64,000 nucleotides of DNA. Origin: Nonomuraea gerenzanensis. GTDB lineage: Bacteria; Actinomycetota; Actinomycetes; Streptosporangiales; Streptosporangiaceae. The stretch covers positions 5,208,001-5,272,000 of the forward strand of contig NZ_CP084058.1 of the NCBI RefSeq assembly GCF_020215645.1, in the 5' to 3' direction. Made by a program: the position numbers and the translations under genes. A model generated the notes under the pieces. The model saw only the letters and a list, made by a program, of their open reading frames with translations, ran no database searches and was not told the origin of the DNA. Numbering within the stretch: the first letter of the stretch is position 1; each line of letters opens with the position of its first letter. Positions 50,731 through 59,873 of the stretch are shown here, one piece after another.

Positions 50731-51924
50731 ATGCATATTCGCTCACGGCGACGCATCACGTACGCCGCCCTGGCCGGCGTGCTGGCGCTCGGCGGAACGG
50801 GGCTCACCATAGGGGTTGCGACGGCGCAGCTCGAGAACGACGACCCTGACGTGGCCATGGTGAAGGAGGCGGCAGCCAAGAAGAGCGACTCTCTCATGGC
50901 CACCACCTCCGAGGACGCCGACTCGGAGGAGATCAGCGTCGCCGACGAGGCCGACGACCCCGCCGAGTCGGACGAGAGCGGCGACGCGACCGCGATGACC
51001 GATGAGGACGACACCACCACCGAGACCGACGACGACACCAGCACCGACACCAGCACCGACACCAGCACCGACACCAGCACCGACACCGAGTCCGGCACCG
51101 AGTCCGACGTCGAGCAGGCCGACGGCACCGAGGTGACGGACAAGACCGACACCGGCGACGAGACCACGGAGCCGGACGACACCGAGACGACCGACGACAC
51201 CGAGACCGACGCGGACGACGCCGGGGTCGGCTCCGACGAGATCGAGGAGGGCACCGAGGAGACGGCGACCGGCGAGGAGGCCGTCACCGAGCTCACCGAG
51301 GAGCAGGCCCGCTGCCCGTTCACCACGCTCTACAAGGGCAGCGTCAAGCAGATGCTGATCAAGCGTGAAGGTGTGCGGACGGAGGCGGTCAGCACCACCG
51401 AGAAGACCAAGAAGGGCAAGACCCGCACCACCGTCACCATTGGGATCGGCTTCGACATGAACCGTGGCGACGCCCGGACCATCATCAACGGCATCCTGAA
51501 GGAGACCACCGCGCCGTCCGAGCAGGACGACATCAAGTCGGGCAAGGCGTTCGACGACCTCAAGGCGGGGGCGGCCGAGCTGACCGAGGAGCAGGTGAAC
51601 GCGCTCTTCGACGTCTCGTACGAGGAGGCCAAGGAACTGGTCACGCGCCGGGGCATCGAGAGCTTCGACAAGCTGCCGCGGTCCGTGCAGGCGGCGTTGA
51701 TCGACTTGGCGTTCGCGCGGCCGAGCAAGGTCAACGACATCGCGGACGAGATGAACCTGGGCACCCAGGCGGCGCTGGCCAAGAAGCAGTCGCTGAGCAG
51801 CGCCAACTATGGGCCGGCCGCCAAGCGGCTGGAGGCCATCGGTGAGGCTGCCGGGGAGCGGGGGCAGGCGGCCGACAAGATGCGGTTCGAGCTGGATGCG
51901 GCGATGCTGCGTAACAAGTGCTGA
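50731..51924 (+). CDS. Secreted GH24-like muramidase with acidic repeat linker
   Basis: A 397-residue exported protein. A signal peptide (AALAGVLALGGTGLTIGVATA) is followed by about 180 residues extremely rich in Asp, Glu and Thr, including four exact copies of TSTD-type units encoded by a 12-bp DNA repeat (51034-51081). The C-terminal 190 residues look like a T4-lysozyme-type GH24 fold: KREGVRTEAV with the likely catalytic Glu, VTIGIGFDMNRGDA in place of the usual TIGYG, and SFDKLPRSVQAALIDLAF. It probably cleaves or remodels peptidoglycan outside the cell. GGAG upstream supports ATG 50731. Confidence 0.75.
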   Translation: MHIRSRRRITYAALAGVLALGGTGLTIGVATAQLENDDPDVAMVKEAAAKKSDSLMATTSEDADSEEISVADEADDPAESDESGDATAMTDEDDTTTETDDDTSTDTSTDTSTDTSTDTESGTESDVEQADGTEVTDKTDTGDETTEPDDTETTDDTETDADDAGVGSDEIEEGTEETATGEEAVTELTEEQARCPFTTLYKGSVKQMLIKREGVRTEAVSTTEKTKKGKTRTTVTIGIGFDMNRGDARTIINGILKETTAPSEQDDIKSGKAFDDLKAGAAELTEEQVNALFDVSYEEAKELVTRRGIESFDKLPRSVQAALIDLAFARPSKVNDIADEMNLGTQAALAKKQSLSSANYGPAAKRLEAIGEAAGERGQAADKMRFELDAAMLRNKC

Positions 51925-51952
51925 GGCACTGTCATTGGAGTTCCACTGGGTC

Positions 51953-51992
51953 GTGCCCGGGTTTCCGACGGAATCCGGGCACGGCCCTTTTC
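51953..51992 (+). terminator. Intrinsic terminator after muramidase gene
   Basis: GTGCCCGG (51953-51960) pairs with CCGGGCAC (51975-51982), followed by a TTTT run. Confidence 0.75.
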
Positions 51993-52730
51993 GTGTCCGC
52001 ATTCCGGCTCGCGTGCCCGGTCCACGCGCCTTGCGCCGCCTGGCGTGCGCGCCCCGCGTGCGCGCCCCGCGTGCCCGCTCCGCGCCCGCGCGGCCCGCGC
52101 CTGCGCCGCCCGCGACTGCGCCTGGCGCACACCTGGACGCGGGCCGTTGGCATGCGCGAGCGCACCCGGATGCGCGGGGCAGGCGGTGGGCGGCGCTTGC
52201 CGTGCTCGGCTCGCCGTCGGCCGCGCTTGCGAACCGCAGCGGCTCCCGCCTCGCATCGTGACGCCCACCTCGCCAGGCCGGGCGATGCCGGACGCTGCCA
52301 CGCTGGGCTGCGTCGCGTCTGACGTGGGATGCGGTGCTGCGTGATGCGGTGCCGCGCGACGGTGCGATGCGGCGTGCTGCTAAGCGGCGTGCCCCTGTGC
52401 CGCGTCGGGCTGCGGCGCGTCGGACCCCCGGCGGCGGAGTGTCGGGCTGCCCACGCCATCCCTCACCCCGACGAAACGTTCCGTCAGACCACCCCGTACA
52501 CGTGGACAGCCGCCCCAAATGACGCCCCCCACTCCGCCCACCACCCCCACCAGCCCAGACGCCACCCCCCATCCCTGGACATCGGTTTGCGGCGCTGGAC
52601 AACGTCCTGACCTGGCTGGTCATCGCCAGGCCCCGTAATCAGGAAGTCGCAGCAAACATCCCGACGCGTTCGGCACCCGGGGGAGCACGCCGCTCCCCGC
52701 CGATCGCGTCACCATGAGAGGGGAACCAAG
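51993..52730. other. Long GC-rich gene-free stretch
   Basis: About 740 bases of GC-rich, low-complexity DNA with many gcgcccgcg-like words. Both strands can be read as open frames, but the products are compositionally skewed and unlike proteins. I see no gene, RNA or clear operator apart from the promoter and ribosome site (GAGGGGAACC) of the next gene. Confidence 0.5.
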
Positions 52731-53663
52731 GTGAAAGCACCTTCGAAGCTTCGTCTTGCGGTGGCCGGCCTGGCGGTCGGCGGTGTGCTGGCCGGTAGCG
52801 GCCTCACCGCGGGGGCGGCGCACGCGCAAGTGAACGACCCGTTCGGGTTCGGCGGCTCGTCCGGCGGCAGCTCGTTCGACTTCGGGCTCACCGCGCCCCA
52901 GCCCGGAACCGGGAGCAGTGGCTCCAGCTCCGGCGGGTTCGGCGACTTCCTCAAGGACCTCGGCAAGAACGTGGGCAAGCAGCTGACCCAGGAGGCGCTG
53001 GACAGGCTGCTCAAGCGCGACAAGAACAACAACACGACCACGCAGCCGAACACCGCGCCGCAGCTCCCTACCGGGGAGGGCGCCGGCACCGTGCCGTCCG
53101 AGGACCTGACCCAGCAGCTCCCCACCACGACCAGCGCGAGCAAGCGGGTGCCCGAGTCGGTGGAGAAGGTGCTGCGCGAGGCCGGGGTCAGCCTGGTGGA
53201 CTGGATCGTCAAGCGGCAGCCCGGCGACGACCGCAGGGGTCTCGGCTCGTTCCGTGAGCCGGACCGCTTCTTCCGGCCGGAGCTGCAGCGGCAGTTCTGC
53301 CGCGTCCCCGGCAACGTCCGCCTGTTCGGTACGACGGTCCGCAGGGGCCGCTTCGCCCCGACGAACTTCATCGGCGGCGACAACCTGGGCCGGACCCTGG
53401 TCCTGGGCCGGAACTCGTTCCTGGCCCCGTCGGGCAACAAGCTGAAGAGGTTCAGCACGGTCAACTACGTCTTCGTCTCGAAGAAGGGCGCCGAGGTGCT
53501 GCGCCCGCAGCCCCGCGTCGCCAGGAACACGGTGCTGGAGGACCGCGTCAGGTACTCCACGGACTTCCTGAAGAGGGGCGTCAAGTACACCGTGATCGTC
53601 CGGTACGTCAACACCTGCAACGAGCCGGTCGTGGACGTGATCGGCAAGGTCCGCCGGCGATAG
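52731..53663 (+). CDS. Secreted protein of unknown function
   Basis: A 310-residue exported protein with a clear signal peptide (LAVAGLAVGGVLAGSGLTAG, cleavage after AHA near 34). A Gly/Ser-rich segment and an Asn/Thr/Pro linker follow, then a C-terminal 150-residue domain with two cysteines (RQFCRVPG and VNTCNEP). That domain has regular beta-strands (GRFAPTNFIGGDNLG, NYVFVSKKGAEVL, KYTVIVRYVN). No family is recognised. GTG 52731 is the start. The six-codon ATG frame just upstream that ends on it is probably chance. Confidence 0.65.
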   Translation: MKAPSKLRLAVAGLAVGGVLAGSGLTAGAAHAQVNDPFGFGGSSGGSSFDFGLTAPQPGTGSSGSSSGGFGDFLKDLGKNVGKQLTQEALDRLLKRDKNNNTTTQPNTAPQLPTGEGAGTVPSEDLTQQLPTTTSASKRVPESVEKVLREAGVSLVDWIVKRQPGDDRRGLGSFREPDRFFRPELQRQFCRVPGNVRLFGTTVRRGRFAPTNFIGGDNLGRTLVLGRNSFLAPSGNKLKRFSTVNYVFVSKKGAEVLRPQPRVARNTVLEDRVRYSTDFLKRGVKYTVIVRYVNTCNEPVVDVIGKVRRR

Positions 53664-53684
53664 CCGGGAGTTCCGGATCGTCGT

Positions 53685-53716
53685 GCGGGGTGGCCCCTGA
53701 CCAGGGGTCACCCCGC
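53685..53716. terminator. Hairpin terminator
   Basis: GCGGGGTGGCCCC (53685-53697) pairs with GGGGTCACCCCGC (53704-53716), with one mismatch. It lies 21 bases after the secreted-protein stop. Confidence 0.7.
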
Positions 53717-53837
53717 AGTCGTGCCGATTTCGGATGGGAGCAGTCCGGTCAGGGTCAATTCCGAAACCCGAAGGATCAGTCCGCGGGCCGCGCACCTACG
53801 AATAGGGGCCGACAGCTTCATCTCGTCAGGGGGCACG

Positions 53838-54839
53838 ATGATCCATCAGGACACCACCACCCGGGGCAGACGGGAACGGCCGGTGCCGCCCGGCCCGCTC
53901 CAGGAGTTCGCGCAGGGATTACGCGACCTGCGGATGGCGGCGGGCAATCCGAGTTACCGGGCCATGGAGCGTAAAGCGGGATATTCGTCGTCGGCCTTGT
54001 CCGCGGCCGCGTCGGGGGACCGGCTGCCGAGTCTGGCGGTGACGAAGGCGTACGTGGGGGCGTGCGGCGGCGACCAGGACGCGTGGGCCAGGAAGTGGAA
54101 CACGCTGCGGGAGGAACTGGACAACAGGAGCGGCGACGGCGAGGTGGCCGCGCGCCCGGCCGCGGCCCGCCGCCCGCGCCGGTTGCGGCTCAACCGCGGC
54201 GTCGTCAAGCTCTCCGCGCTCCTGGTCGCGATCGGCGTGACCGGGCTGGCCACCGCCGGCGCCCTGCGCGACGATCTGATCTTCCGCGCCATCTCCACCA
54301 CGGACGACGCCAAGGACAAGCCGAAGCAGAGCCGCCCGGCCTTCACCGCCGTCGCCGGGCCGAGCTGCCCGCGCGACACCACCCGCAGCGTGCGCATCGA
54401 CGGCATGCCGGGCCGGGACGGCTGGAAGGACGCCGCCGCGTCCGGCTGGACCGGCGCGGGATGCGGCGACAGCTTCCTGTTCTCCGAGCTGAAGCCGGGC
54501 AGCGAGGCGAACACCCGCAACTCCTTCCAGTGGCGCTTCACCACGGGCCTGCGCGGCCCGCACGACTGCACGCTGACGGTGTATGTGCCGAAGTCGGAGC
54601 TGGCCGGGCAGCGCGTCTGGTACACGGTGAGCGACGGCTTCGACGAGGAGGCGCGCACGGTGGGGGAGTTCACCCTCGACCAGGGCGTGCGGCAGGGCCA
54701 GTGGGTGCCGGCGCCGGTGCCCCTGGTCGTCACCAGCGGCCTGGTGATCGTGGAGATCAGCGACACCGGGGCGCGGCAACAGCACGGGAAACCAGGCCAT
54801 GGCGGCCGGGCCGGTCCGCCTGTCCTGCCCATGATCTGA
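53838..54839 (+). CDS. Membrane-anchored HTH protein, copy 1 (frameshifted tail)
   Basis: A 333-residue protein. A cytoplasmic XRE-type HTH (LQEFAQGLRDLRMAAG, then YSSSALSAAASGDRLPSLAV, residues 15-75) is followed by one membrane helix (LSALLVAIGVTGLATAGAL, about 130-148). An outer domain of about 170 residues shares GMPGRDGWKDA and WRFTTGL with the next gene. The last 25 residues do not match the paralogue; shifting frame at the GGGG run 54768-54771 restores a tail ending in RLSCP. An extra G is likely, a mutation or sequencing error, and removes the fourth cysteine. It may couple an outside signal to DNA. Confidence 0.75.
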   Translation: MIHQDTTTRGRRERPVPPGPLQEFAQGLRDLRMAAGNPSYRAMERKAGYSSSALSAAASGDRLPSLAVTKAYVGACGGDQDAWARKWNTLREELDNRSGDGEVAARPAAARRPRRLRLNRGVVKLSALLVAIGVTGLATAGALRDDLIFRAISTTDDAKDKPKQSRPAFTAVAGPSCPRDTTRSVRIDGMPGRDGWKDAAASGWTGAGCGDSFLFSELKPGSEANTRNSFQWRFTTGLRGPHDCTLTVYVPKSELAGQRVWYTVSDGFDEEARTVGEFTLDQGVRQGQWVPAPVPLVVTSGLVIVEISDTGARQQHGKPGHGGRAGPPVLPMI

Positions 54840-54867
54840 CGGACCGACCCGATCGCTGGGGGGCACG

Positions 54868-55947
54868 ATGACGAGCAAGGACACGCTTCGCGAGTTACCG
54901 CGCAGGCCTCGGGGGCGGCACGCGCGGCCGGCGGCGCCGGATCCGCTGAGAGAGCTGGCCCGCGGGCTGCGCGAGCTGCGGGCGGCGGCGGGGCAGCCGA
55001 GCCACCGCGTGATGAGACGCAGGACGGGAGTCCCGGCCGCCGAGCTGGCCGCGGCGGCCTCGGGGGAGGAGCTGCCGAGCCTGGCCGTCACGCAGGCTTA
55101 CGTCGCCGCGTGCGGCGGCGACAGGAACGAGTGGACGAGGAAGTGGCACGTGGTCGACGCCATGCTGCGGGTACGGCACAGCGACCGCGTGTACGAGACG
55201 GTGGAGTTCCCGCGCATGGGGCCGGCCCAGGAGCCGCCTGCGGCCGAGCCCAGGCGCACCTCCATCAAGACCTGGGTGATCCTCGGGGTGCTCGCGCAGA
55301 TCGCGGTGCCCACGGCCCTGGTGATCTACCAGAACCAGGTGCCCATGGCGGTGTCGGTCGCGGGCCGGCAGGACGCGTTCACCACCACCTCGCGGCCGCC
55401 CGCCCGCCCGTCGCCGCGGACCACGGCGACGGGCTCCGGCCGCCCGGCCTTCGTGGCGGTGGCCGGGCCCGGCTGCCCGCGCGACGCCAGGAGGAGCGTG
55501 CGCATCGACGGCATGCCGGGCCGGGACGGCTGGAAGGACGCCAGCGCTCCCGGCTGGACGGGCGCGGGCTGCGGCGACGGCTTCCTGTTCTCGGCGCTGA
55601 CGGACGACCCGGGCCGGGCCGTCCCGCCGCGCAACAGCTTCGAGTGGCGCTTCACCACCGGGCTGGACGGGCGGCACCAGTGCCAGGTGAAGGTGTACAT
55701 CCCGAAGACCGGCTTCGCGGGCCGGCGCGTCTGGTACACCGTCACCGACGGCTTCGACCGGGACGCCCGCACGGTCGCGGAGTTCACCCTGGACCAGCGC
55801 ATGCGCCAGGGCACCTGGGTGTCAGGACCGGCTCCCGTCACGATCACCGGTGGCCTGGTGATGGTGCGGATCACCGACACCGGCAAGGGGAACACGACGG
55901 GCGACCAGGCCATGGTGGCCGGTCCGATGCGGCTCTCCTGTCTGTGA
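54868..55947 (+). CDS. Membrane-anchored HTH protein, copy 2
   Basis: A 359-residue paralogue of the preceding protein. An N-terminal XRE-type HTH (LRELARGLRELRAAAG, then AAELAAAASGEELPSLAV), one membrane helix (TWVILGVLAQIAVPTALVIY) and a Thr/Pro-rich stalk precede the outer domain. The outer domain has four cysteines (PGCPRD, GAGCGDG, HQCQVK and RLSCL at the end), likely two disulphides. The GRDGWKDA and WYTVTDGFDRDARTVAEFTLDQ-type segments are strongly conserved between copies. It starts 28 bases after copy 1 with the same GGGGGGCACG leader. The role is unknown. Confidence 0.78.
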   Translation: MTSKDTLRELPRRPRGRHARPAAPDPLRELARGLRELRAAAGQPSHRVMRRRTGVPAAELAAAASGEELPSLAVTQAYVAACGGDRNEWTRKWHVVDAMLRVRHSDRVYETVEFPRMGPAQEPPAAEPRRTSIKTWVILGVLAQIAVPTALVIYQNQVPMAVSVAGRQDAFTTTSRPPARPSPRTTATGSGRPAFVAVAGPGCPRDARRSVRIDGMPGRDGWKDASAPGWTGAGCGDGFLFSALTDDPGRAVPPRNSFEWRFTTGLDGRHQCQVKVYIPKTGFAGRRVWYTVTDGFDRDARTVAEFTLDQRMRQGTWVSGPAPVTITGGLVMVRITDTGKGNTTGDQAMVAGPMRLSCL

Positions 55948-55991
55948 CGGTGCGGTCCCGCCCCGCCCGAGATCTGACGGGGCGGCCCGAC

Positions 55992-56018
55992 GCGGCGAGA
56001 CCCCGCGGATCTCGCCGC
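55992..56018. terminator. Hairpin terminator-like element
   Basis: GCGGCGAGA (55992-56000) pairs with TCTCGCCGC (56010-56018) after the two HTH genes. No strong T run follows. The rest of the gap to 56206 shows no gene. Confidence 0.55.
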
Positions 56019-56206
56019 GGTTTGGGGCCCGCCCCATGATGGCCACAATCGGCCAGGCCGGGCCCCGTCCGCCGGGCTCAGCGACGACCCGGCCGCGCCG
56101 CCGCCCGTTAAGGCCGGTGTCAAATGCGCGCCCCGATTGACCACCGCCCGGTGGCGTCTCATAGTCAGGGCTCCCGGCGCCTACGACGAAGTGGGAGGGA
56201 ACGCGC

Positions 56207-56467
56207 ATGGCCACGTACAAGACGCAGATCCAATGGGGCGGGCCGAACGCCGAGTGGCACGACGACACGGACCTGACGATCGTCATCAACAACCGGGCCG
56301 GAGTCGTGCCCAGCACCGGCATGCCCGGCACCGGCACCCAGGTGTCATGGGCGAGCCCGCAGGGCAACGGCACGATCATGTTCTTCGAGGACGGCAACCG
56401 GTTCGTCGGCTCGGCCCAGTTCAAGGGCGAGGGGCCGGTCGGCTACCGCGGCACGCTGAAGCCCTGA
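56207..56467 (+). CDS. Single-repeat OAA-type lectin-like protein
   Basis: An 86-residue protein matching one repeat of the OAA (Oscillatoria agardhii agglutinin) lectin family. IQWGGPNAEWH near the N-terminus and FKGEGPVGYRGTL near the C-terminus correspond to the NQWGGxxAPW and GEGPIGFRxTL motifs that form the mannose-binding loops. Known members have two or four repeats; here there is one, so binding would need a dimer. No signal peptide is seen. It stands alone, with GGGAGG upstream of ATG 56207. Confidence 0.7.
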   Translation: MATYKTQIQWGGPNAEWHDDTDLTIVINNRAGVVPSTGMPGTGTQVSWASPQGNGTIMFFEDGNRFVGSAQFKGEGPVGYRGTLKP

Positions 56468-56584
56468 TCCCCGGCGCACCAGGCCTGGGGCCGGTGTCCG
56501 CGCCGGCTTCCAGGCCCGATGCGTTCTCACTCGCCGATGGAGGGTATTCAGAGGCGAGGGGTGACCATCGGGGGGAGGTCACAA

Positions 56585-58624
56585 ATGGGGAGGGCCGGCG
56601 ACGGCTCACGCTGCGGCCTGGCGTTCGAGGTGCTCGATCCCGCGCCGGTGGGGGTTGCCGTCACCAGCGGTCCCGGGCACCGGCTGCTCTACACCAACGC
56701 CATGTACCGCGCACAGTTCGGCGAGAGACCGATGGGGCTCCCGCTGGAGCAGGCTTTTGCCAAATTCGTCCAGAAAAGTTATGGGCAACTGTTCGACCAG
56801 GTGTACGAGACGGGCGAGCCCGTCGTCCTCAACGCGGCTCCGGCGAGCATGGCCGCCGACGAGGAGGAGCGGTTCTTCACCTCCAGCCTGTCGCGGGTCT
56901 CCCTGGAGAACGGGGAGTACGGCGTGCTGGTGGTGACCACGGAGGTCACCGAGCAGATCAACGCCACGCAGGAGTTCCGCGCGATCGCCGACGAGCGCAG
57001 CCGCATCCTGCGGCGCTACGAGAGCCTGATGCGCGTGAGCGCGGAGATCTTCTGGGTGGCGGGCCCCGAGGGCGAGGTCATCGAGCCCAGCCCGAGCTGG
57101 CAGCGGGTGACCGGCCAGCCGTGGGAGGAGTTCCGCGGCCACGGCTGGCAGCAGATGCTGCATCCCGACGACCGCGGGCCGACGATGCGCGCGTGGTGGC
57201 AGGCGGTCCGTGAGGGGGCCGAGATCTGGGAGCAGGTCTACCGGCTGCGCACCGCCGACGGCTGCTACCGGCACTTCCGCGCGCAGGCCGTGCCGATCCG
57301 CGAGAACGGCCGGATCGTGGAGTGGGTGGGCACCTGCAGCGACATCGAGCAGCAGTGGCGCGACCGGCGGCGCCAGCAGGTCCTGGACCGTGCCACCGCG
57401 GCGACGGCCGACCTCACGAGCCTGCCGGAGATGCTCGGCGCGCTGGCCGACGTGATCGTGCCGGAGCTGGCCGACGCGTGCGGTGTGCACCTCGTCACCG
57501 ATCTCACCAGCATCCGGCAGGGCGGGGTGCCGTTCGTGGTCGAACGGCTGGCCACCTCCGCCCGCAGCGGCCTGAACCCGCTGCCCACCTACGGTGAGGA
57601 ACGCCTGCCCGCCGACAACACCCTGGTCAGAGCCGTCCAGCAGCGGCGCCCGCTGCTCAAGATCTTCCCGCAGGGCTCGCCGCCGCCCGACCTCGCGCCC
57701 CCGGACTTCCAGTCGTGGCTGGAGGGCAACGGCACCAACAGCCTGCTGACGCTGCCCGTGGTGGTGGACGGCGCGGTCCCCGCCGTCGTCAGCGCCGTCA
57801 CCTGCGGGGAGCGGGCGCCGATCGGCTGGGACGACATCGAGCTGCTCGGCGAGATCTTCGACCACGCGCACGACGCGCTGAGCAACGCCATCCGCTACCA
57901 GCGCGCGCAGCAGGTGGCCCTGGCCCTGCAGCACAGCCTGCTCGCCGAGCCGCCGACCCTGCCCGACCTGGAGATCACCGCCCGCTACCAGGCCAGCCCG
58001 ACGGCGGCGGAGGTGGGCGGCGACTGGTACGACTCCTTCGTCCTGCCCGACGGGGTCACCGTGGTCGCCATCGGCGACGTGGCCGGCCACGACCTCGGCG
58101 CCGCCGTCGCCATGAGCCAGCTGCGCAACATGCTGCGCGCCCTGGCCATGGACCGCTGCGAGCCGCCGGGCGAGATCCTCACCCGGCTCAACCTGGCGAT
58201 GGAGTCGCTGTCGGACGACGTGACGGCGACGTGCGCGCTCGCCCGCGTGGAGCGGGTCGACGGCGGCCACCAGTTGCACTACGCCGTGGCCGGGCACCCG
58301 CCGCCGCTCCTGGTCACCGCCGACGGCGGGAGCTGCTTCCTGAACGGCGCGGCCAGCCCCCTGCTCGGCTTCCGCCACGAGCAGGCGTGCTCCTCGGAGG
58401 TGCTGCCGTTGCCGCCGCGCAGCACGTTACTGCTGTACACGGACGGTCTCGTCGAGCGGTCGGGCGAGCACCTGGACCGGGGGCTGGAGCGGCTGCGCCG
58501 GCTGGCGGGCTCGCTGGCGGATGAGCCGATCGACGCGTTCTGCGACAATCTGCTCAGCGGGCTGCCCACCAGCGGACAGGACGACATCGCCGTCATCGCG
58601 CTGCGGCTGCCGGCCGAGGCGTAG
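56585..58624 (+). CDS. PAS-PAS-GAF-SpoIIE protein phosphatase
   Basis: A 679-residue cytoplasmic signalling protein. Two PAS domains (about 10-135 and 140-260; the second has SWQRVTGQPWEEFRGHGWQ) precede a GAF domain (about 265-430). A PP2C/SpoIIE serine phosphatase follows (about 440-679) with metal-binding Asp in VGGDWYDSF, DVAGHDLGAA, LLYTDGLVERSG and SGQDDIAV. Such proteins dephosphorylate anti-anti-sigma factors to set stress sigma activity. No kinase domain is fused. ATG 56585 is chosen because GGGGGGAGG lies six bases upstream. Confidence 0.9.
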   Translation: MGRAGDGSRCGLAFEVLDPAPVGVAVTSGPGHRLLYTNAMYRAQFGERPMGLPLEQAFAKFVQKSYGQLFDQVYETGEPVVLNAAPASMAADEEERFFTSSLSRVSLENGEYGVLVVTTEVTEQINATQEFRAIADERSRILRRYESLMRVSAEIFWVAGPEGEVIEPSPSWQRVTGQPWEEFRGHGWQQMLHPDDRGPTMRAWWQAVREGAEIWEQVYRLRTADGCYRHFRAQAVPIRENGRIVEWVGTCSDIEQQWRDRRRQQVLDRATAATADLTSLPEMLGALADVIVPELADACGVHLVTDLTSIRQGGVPFVVERLATSARSGLNPLPTYGEERLPADNTLVRAVQQRRPLLKIFPQGSPPPDLAPPDFQSWLEGNGTNSLLTLPVVVDGAVPAVVSAVTCGERAPIGWDDIELLGEIFDHAHDALSNAIRYQRAQQVALALQHSLLAEPPTLPDLEITARYQASPTAAEVGGDWYDSFVLPDGVTVVAIGDVAGHDLGAAVAMSQLRNMLRALAMDRCEPPGEILTRLNLAMESLSDDVTATCALARVERVDGGHQLHYAVAGHPPPLLVTADGGSCFLNGAASPLLGFRHEQACSSEVLPLPPRSTLLLYTDGLVERSGEHLDRGLERLRRLAGSLADEPIDAFCDNLLSGLPTSGQDDIAVIALRLPAEA

Positions 58625-58661
58625 ATGTCGGGTGTAGCGGCGACCTGACGCGAGGGGGGCC

Positions 58662-59828
58662 ATGCCGGACGAGGTGACAGGCTGGCTGGCCGCGCGCGCC
58701 GTGCCGCTCACCGGCCTCGCCCCGCTGCGGGCCGCCTTCCAGGGCGTACGCGTGGTGGGGCTGGGCGAGGCCACGCACGGCAGCGCGGAGTTCTTCCTGG
58801 CCCGGTGGCGGCTGACCGAGTTCCTGATCGAGGAGCTGGGGTTCACCATCCTGGCCATCGAGGCCAGCGCCGCCGCGGCCCACGCCGTGGACGACTACAC
58901 CGCAGGCGGCCCCGGCGACCCCCGCCGGGCGCTGGCGGGGCTCGGCTTCTGGACGCTGCGCACCGCGGAGATGCTGACGGTGCTCGAACGGCTGCGCGCG
59001 CACAACCGCACCGCGGCCCGGCCCGTGCGTTTCGTCGGGATCGACCCGCAGAACCCGGCGACGGCGCTGCGGGCCCTGCGTGACAGCCTGGGGCAGGACG
59101 CGGCTCCCCTGCTCGACCCGCTCGCGGGCCTCGACCTCTCGGGGTTCCTGCACCGGCTGGACCCGCGGGCCGGAGAGCACGCGCGGCGCCTGGAGGAGTA
59201 CGTGGCCGCGCACGGCCCGGCCGAGGCCCGCGAGCACGCCCTGATCCTGCGGCAGTACACCGAGGTCGCCGCCAGGCCCCGCGTCCACACCGACCCGGAG
59301 CGGACCCTGAGCGCCCTGCGCGACCGCTACATGGCGGAGAACGCGGGACGGCTCCTGGCCGACCCCGAGGCCAAGGTCGTCCTGTGGGCGCACAACGGCC
59401 ACGTCAAGAAGAGCGCGACCCACAGCGGCTTCGTGCCCATGGGCGCGCACCTGGCCGACGAGTTCGGCGACGCGTACTACGCGCTAGGGGTGCTGTTCGG
59501 GCACGGCGGGTTCCGCGCGATCCGGCGGCTGCCGTTCGGCAGGATGACACGCGAGCCGGCCCGGTTCCGGGTCCCGCCGGCCGACACGCCGCGCCACGTG
59601 GCGGCCCGCCTGGCGGCGGCCCGCCCCGGCGACTACGTGGTCGACCTGCGCGGCGGTGACCGCCCCGAGCCCGTGGCCGCCTGGCTGTCCGCGACCGGCC
59701 GGATGCGCAGCTTCGGCGGGCTGGCCGGGCGGAGGAGCGCCAGGTCGGCCTTCAGCGACACGGTGCCGGCCGACGAGTTCGACGGCCTCGCTTTCCTGCC
59801 GCAGGTCAGCCCCTCCACGCCGTTATGA
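58662..59828 (+). CDS. Erythromycin esterase-family protein
   Basis: A 388-residue protein of the erythromycin esterase (EreA/EreB) family. GLGEATHGSAEF (catalytic His and metal/Glu region) lies near residue 33, AIEASAAAAHAVDDY near 66, VRFVGIDPQNP near 122, and VVLWAHNGHVKK near 242, all hallmark segments. True Ere enzymes open macrolide rings; many homologues act on other esters. It is cytoplasmic. A MarR regulator follows 45 bases downstream, which hints at drug- or metabolite-induced expression. Confidence 0.85.
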   Translation: MPDEVTGWLAARAVPLTGLAPLRAAFQGVRVVGLGEATHGSAEFFLARWRLTEFLIEELGFTILAIEASAAAAHAVDDYTAGGPGDPRRALAGLGFWTLRTAEMLTVLERLRAHNRTAARPVRFVGIDPQNPATALRALRDSLGQDAAPLLDPLAGLDLSGFLHRLDPRAGEHARRLEEYVAAHGPAEAREHALILRQYTEVAARPRVHTDPERTLSALRDRYMAENAGRLLADPEAKVVLWAHNGHVKKSATHSGFVPMGAHLADEFGDAYYALGVLFGHGGFRAIRRLPFGRMTREPARFRVPPADTPRHVAARLAAARPGDYVVDLRGGDRPEPVAAWLSATGRMRSFGGLAGRRSARSAFSDTVPADEFDGLAFLPQVSPSTPL

Positions 59829-59873
59829 TGCGCCGCGCGGGGCGGCACGCGTCAGCGCGGATAGGATGCGGTC

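Noticed and set aside
51993..52730. Long open frames on both strands in the GC-rich gap
   Set aside because: The products are Arg/Ala/Pro-rich with no motif and no good ribosome site; open frames are expected at this GC content.
52714..52734. Six-codon frame ending on the start of the secreted-protein gene, as a leader peptide
   Set aside because: Its body is simply the purine-rich ribosome site; no repeat codons or attenuator hairpin are present.
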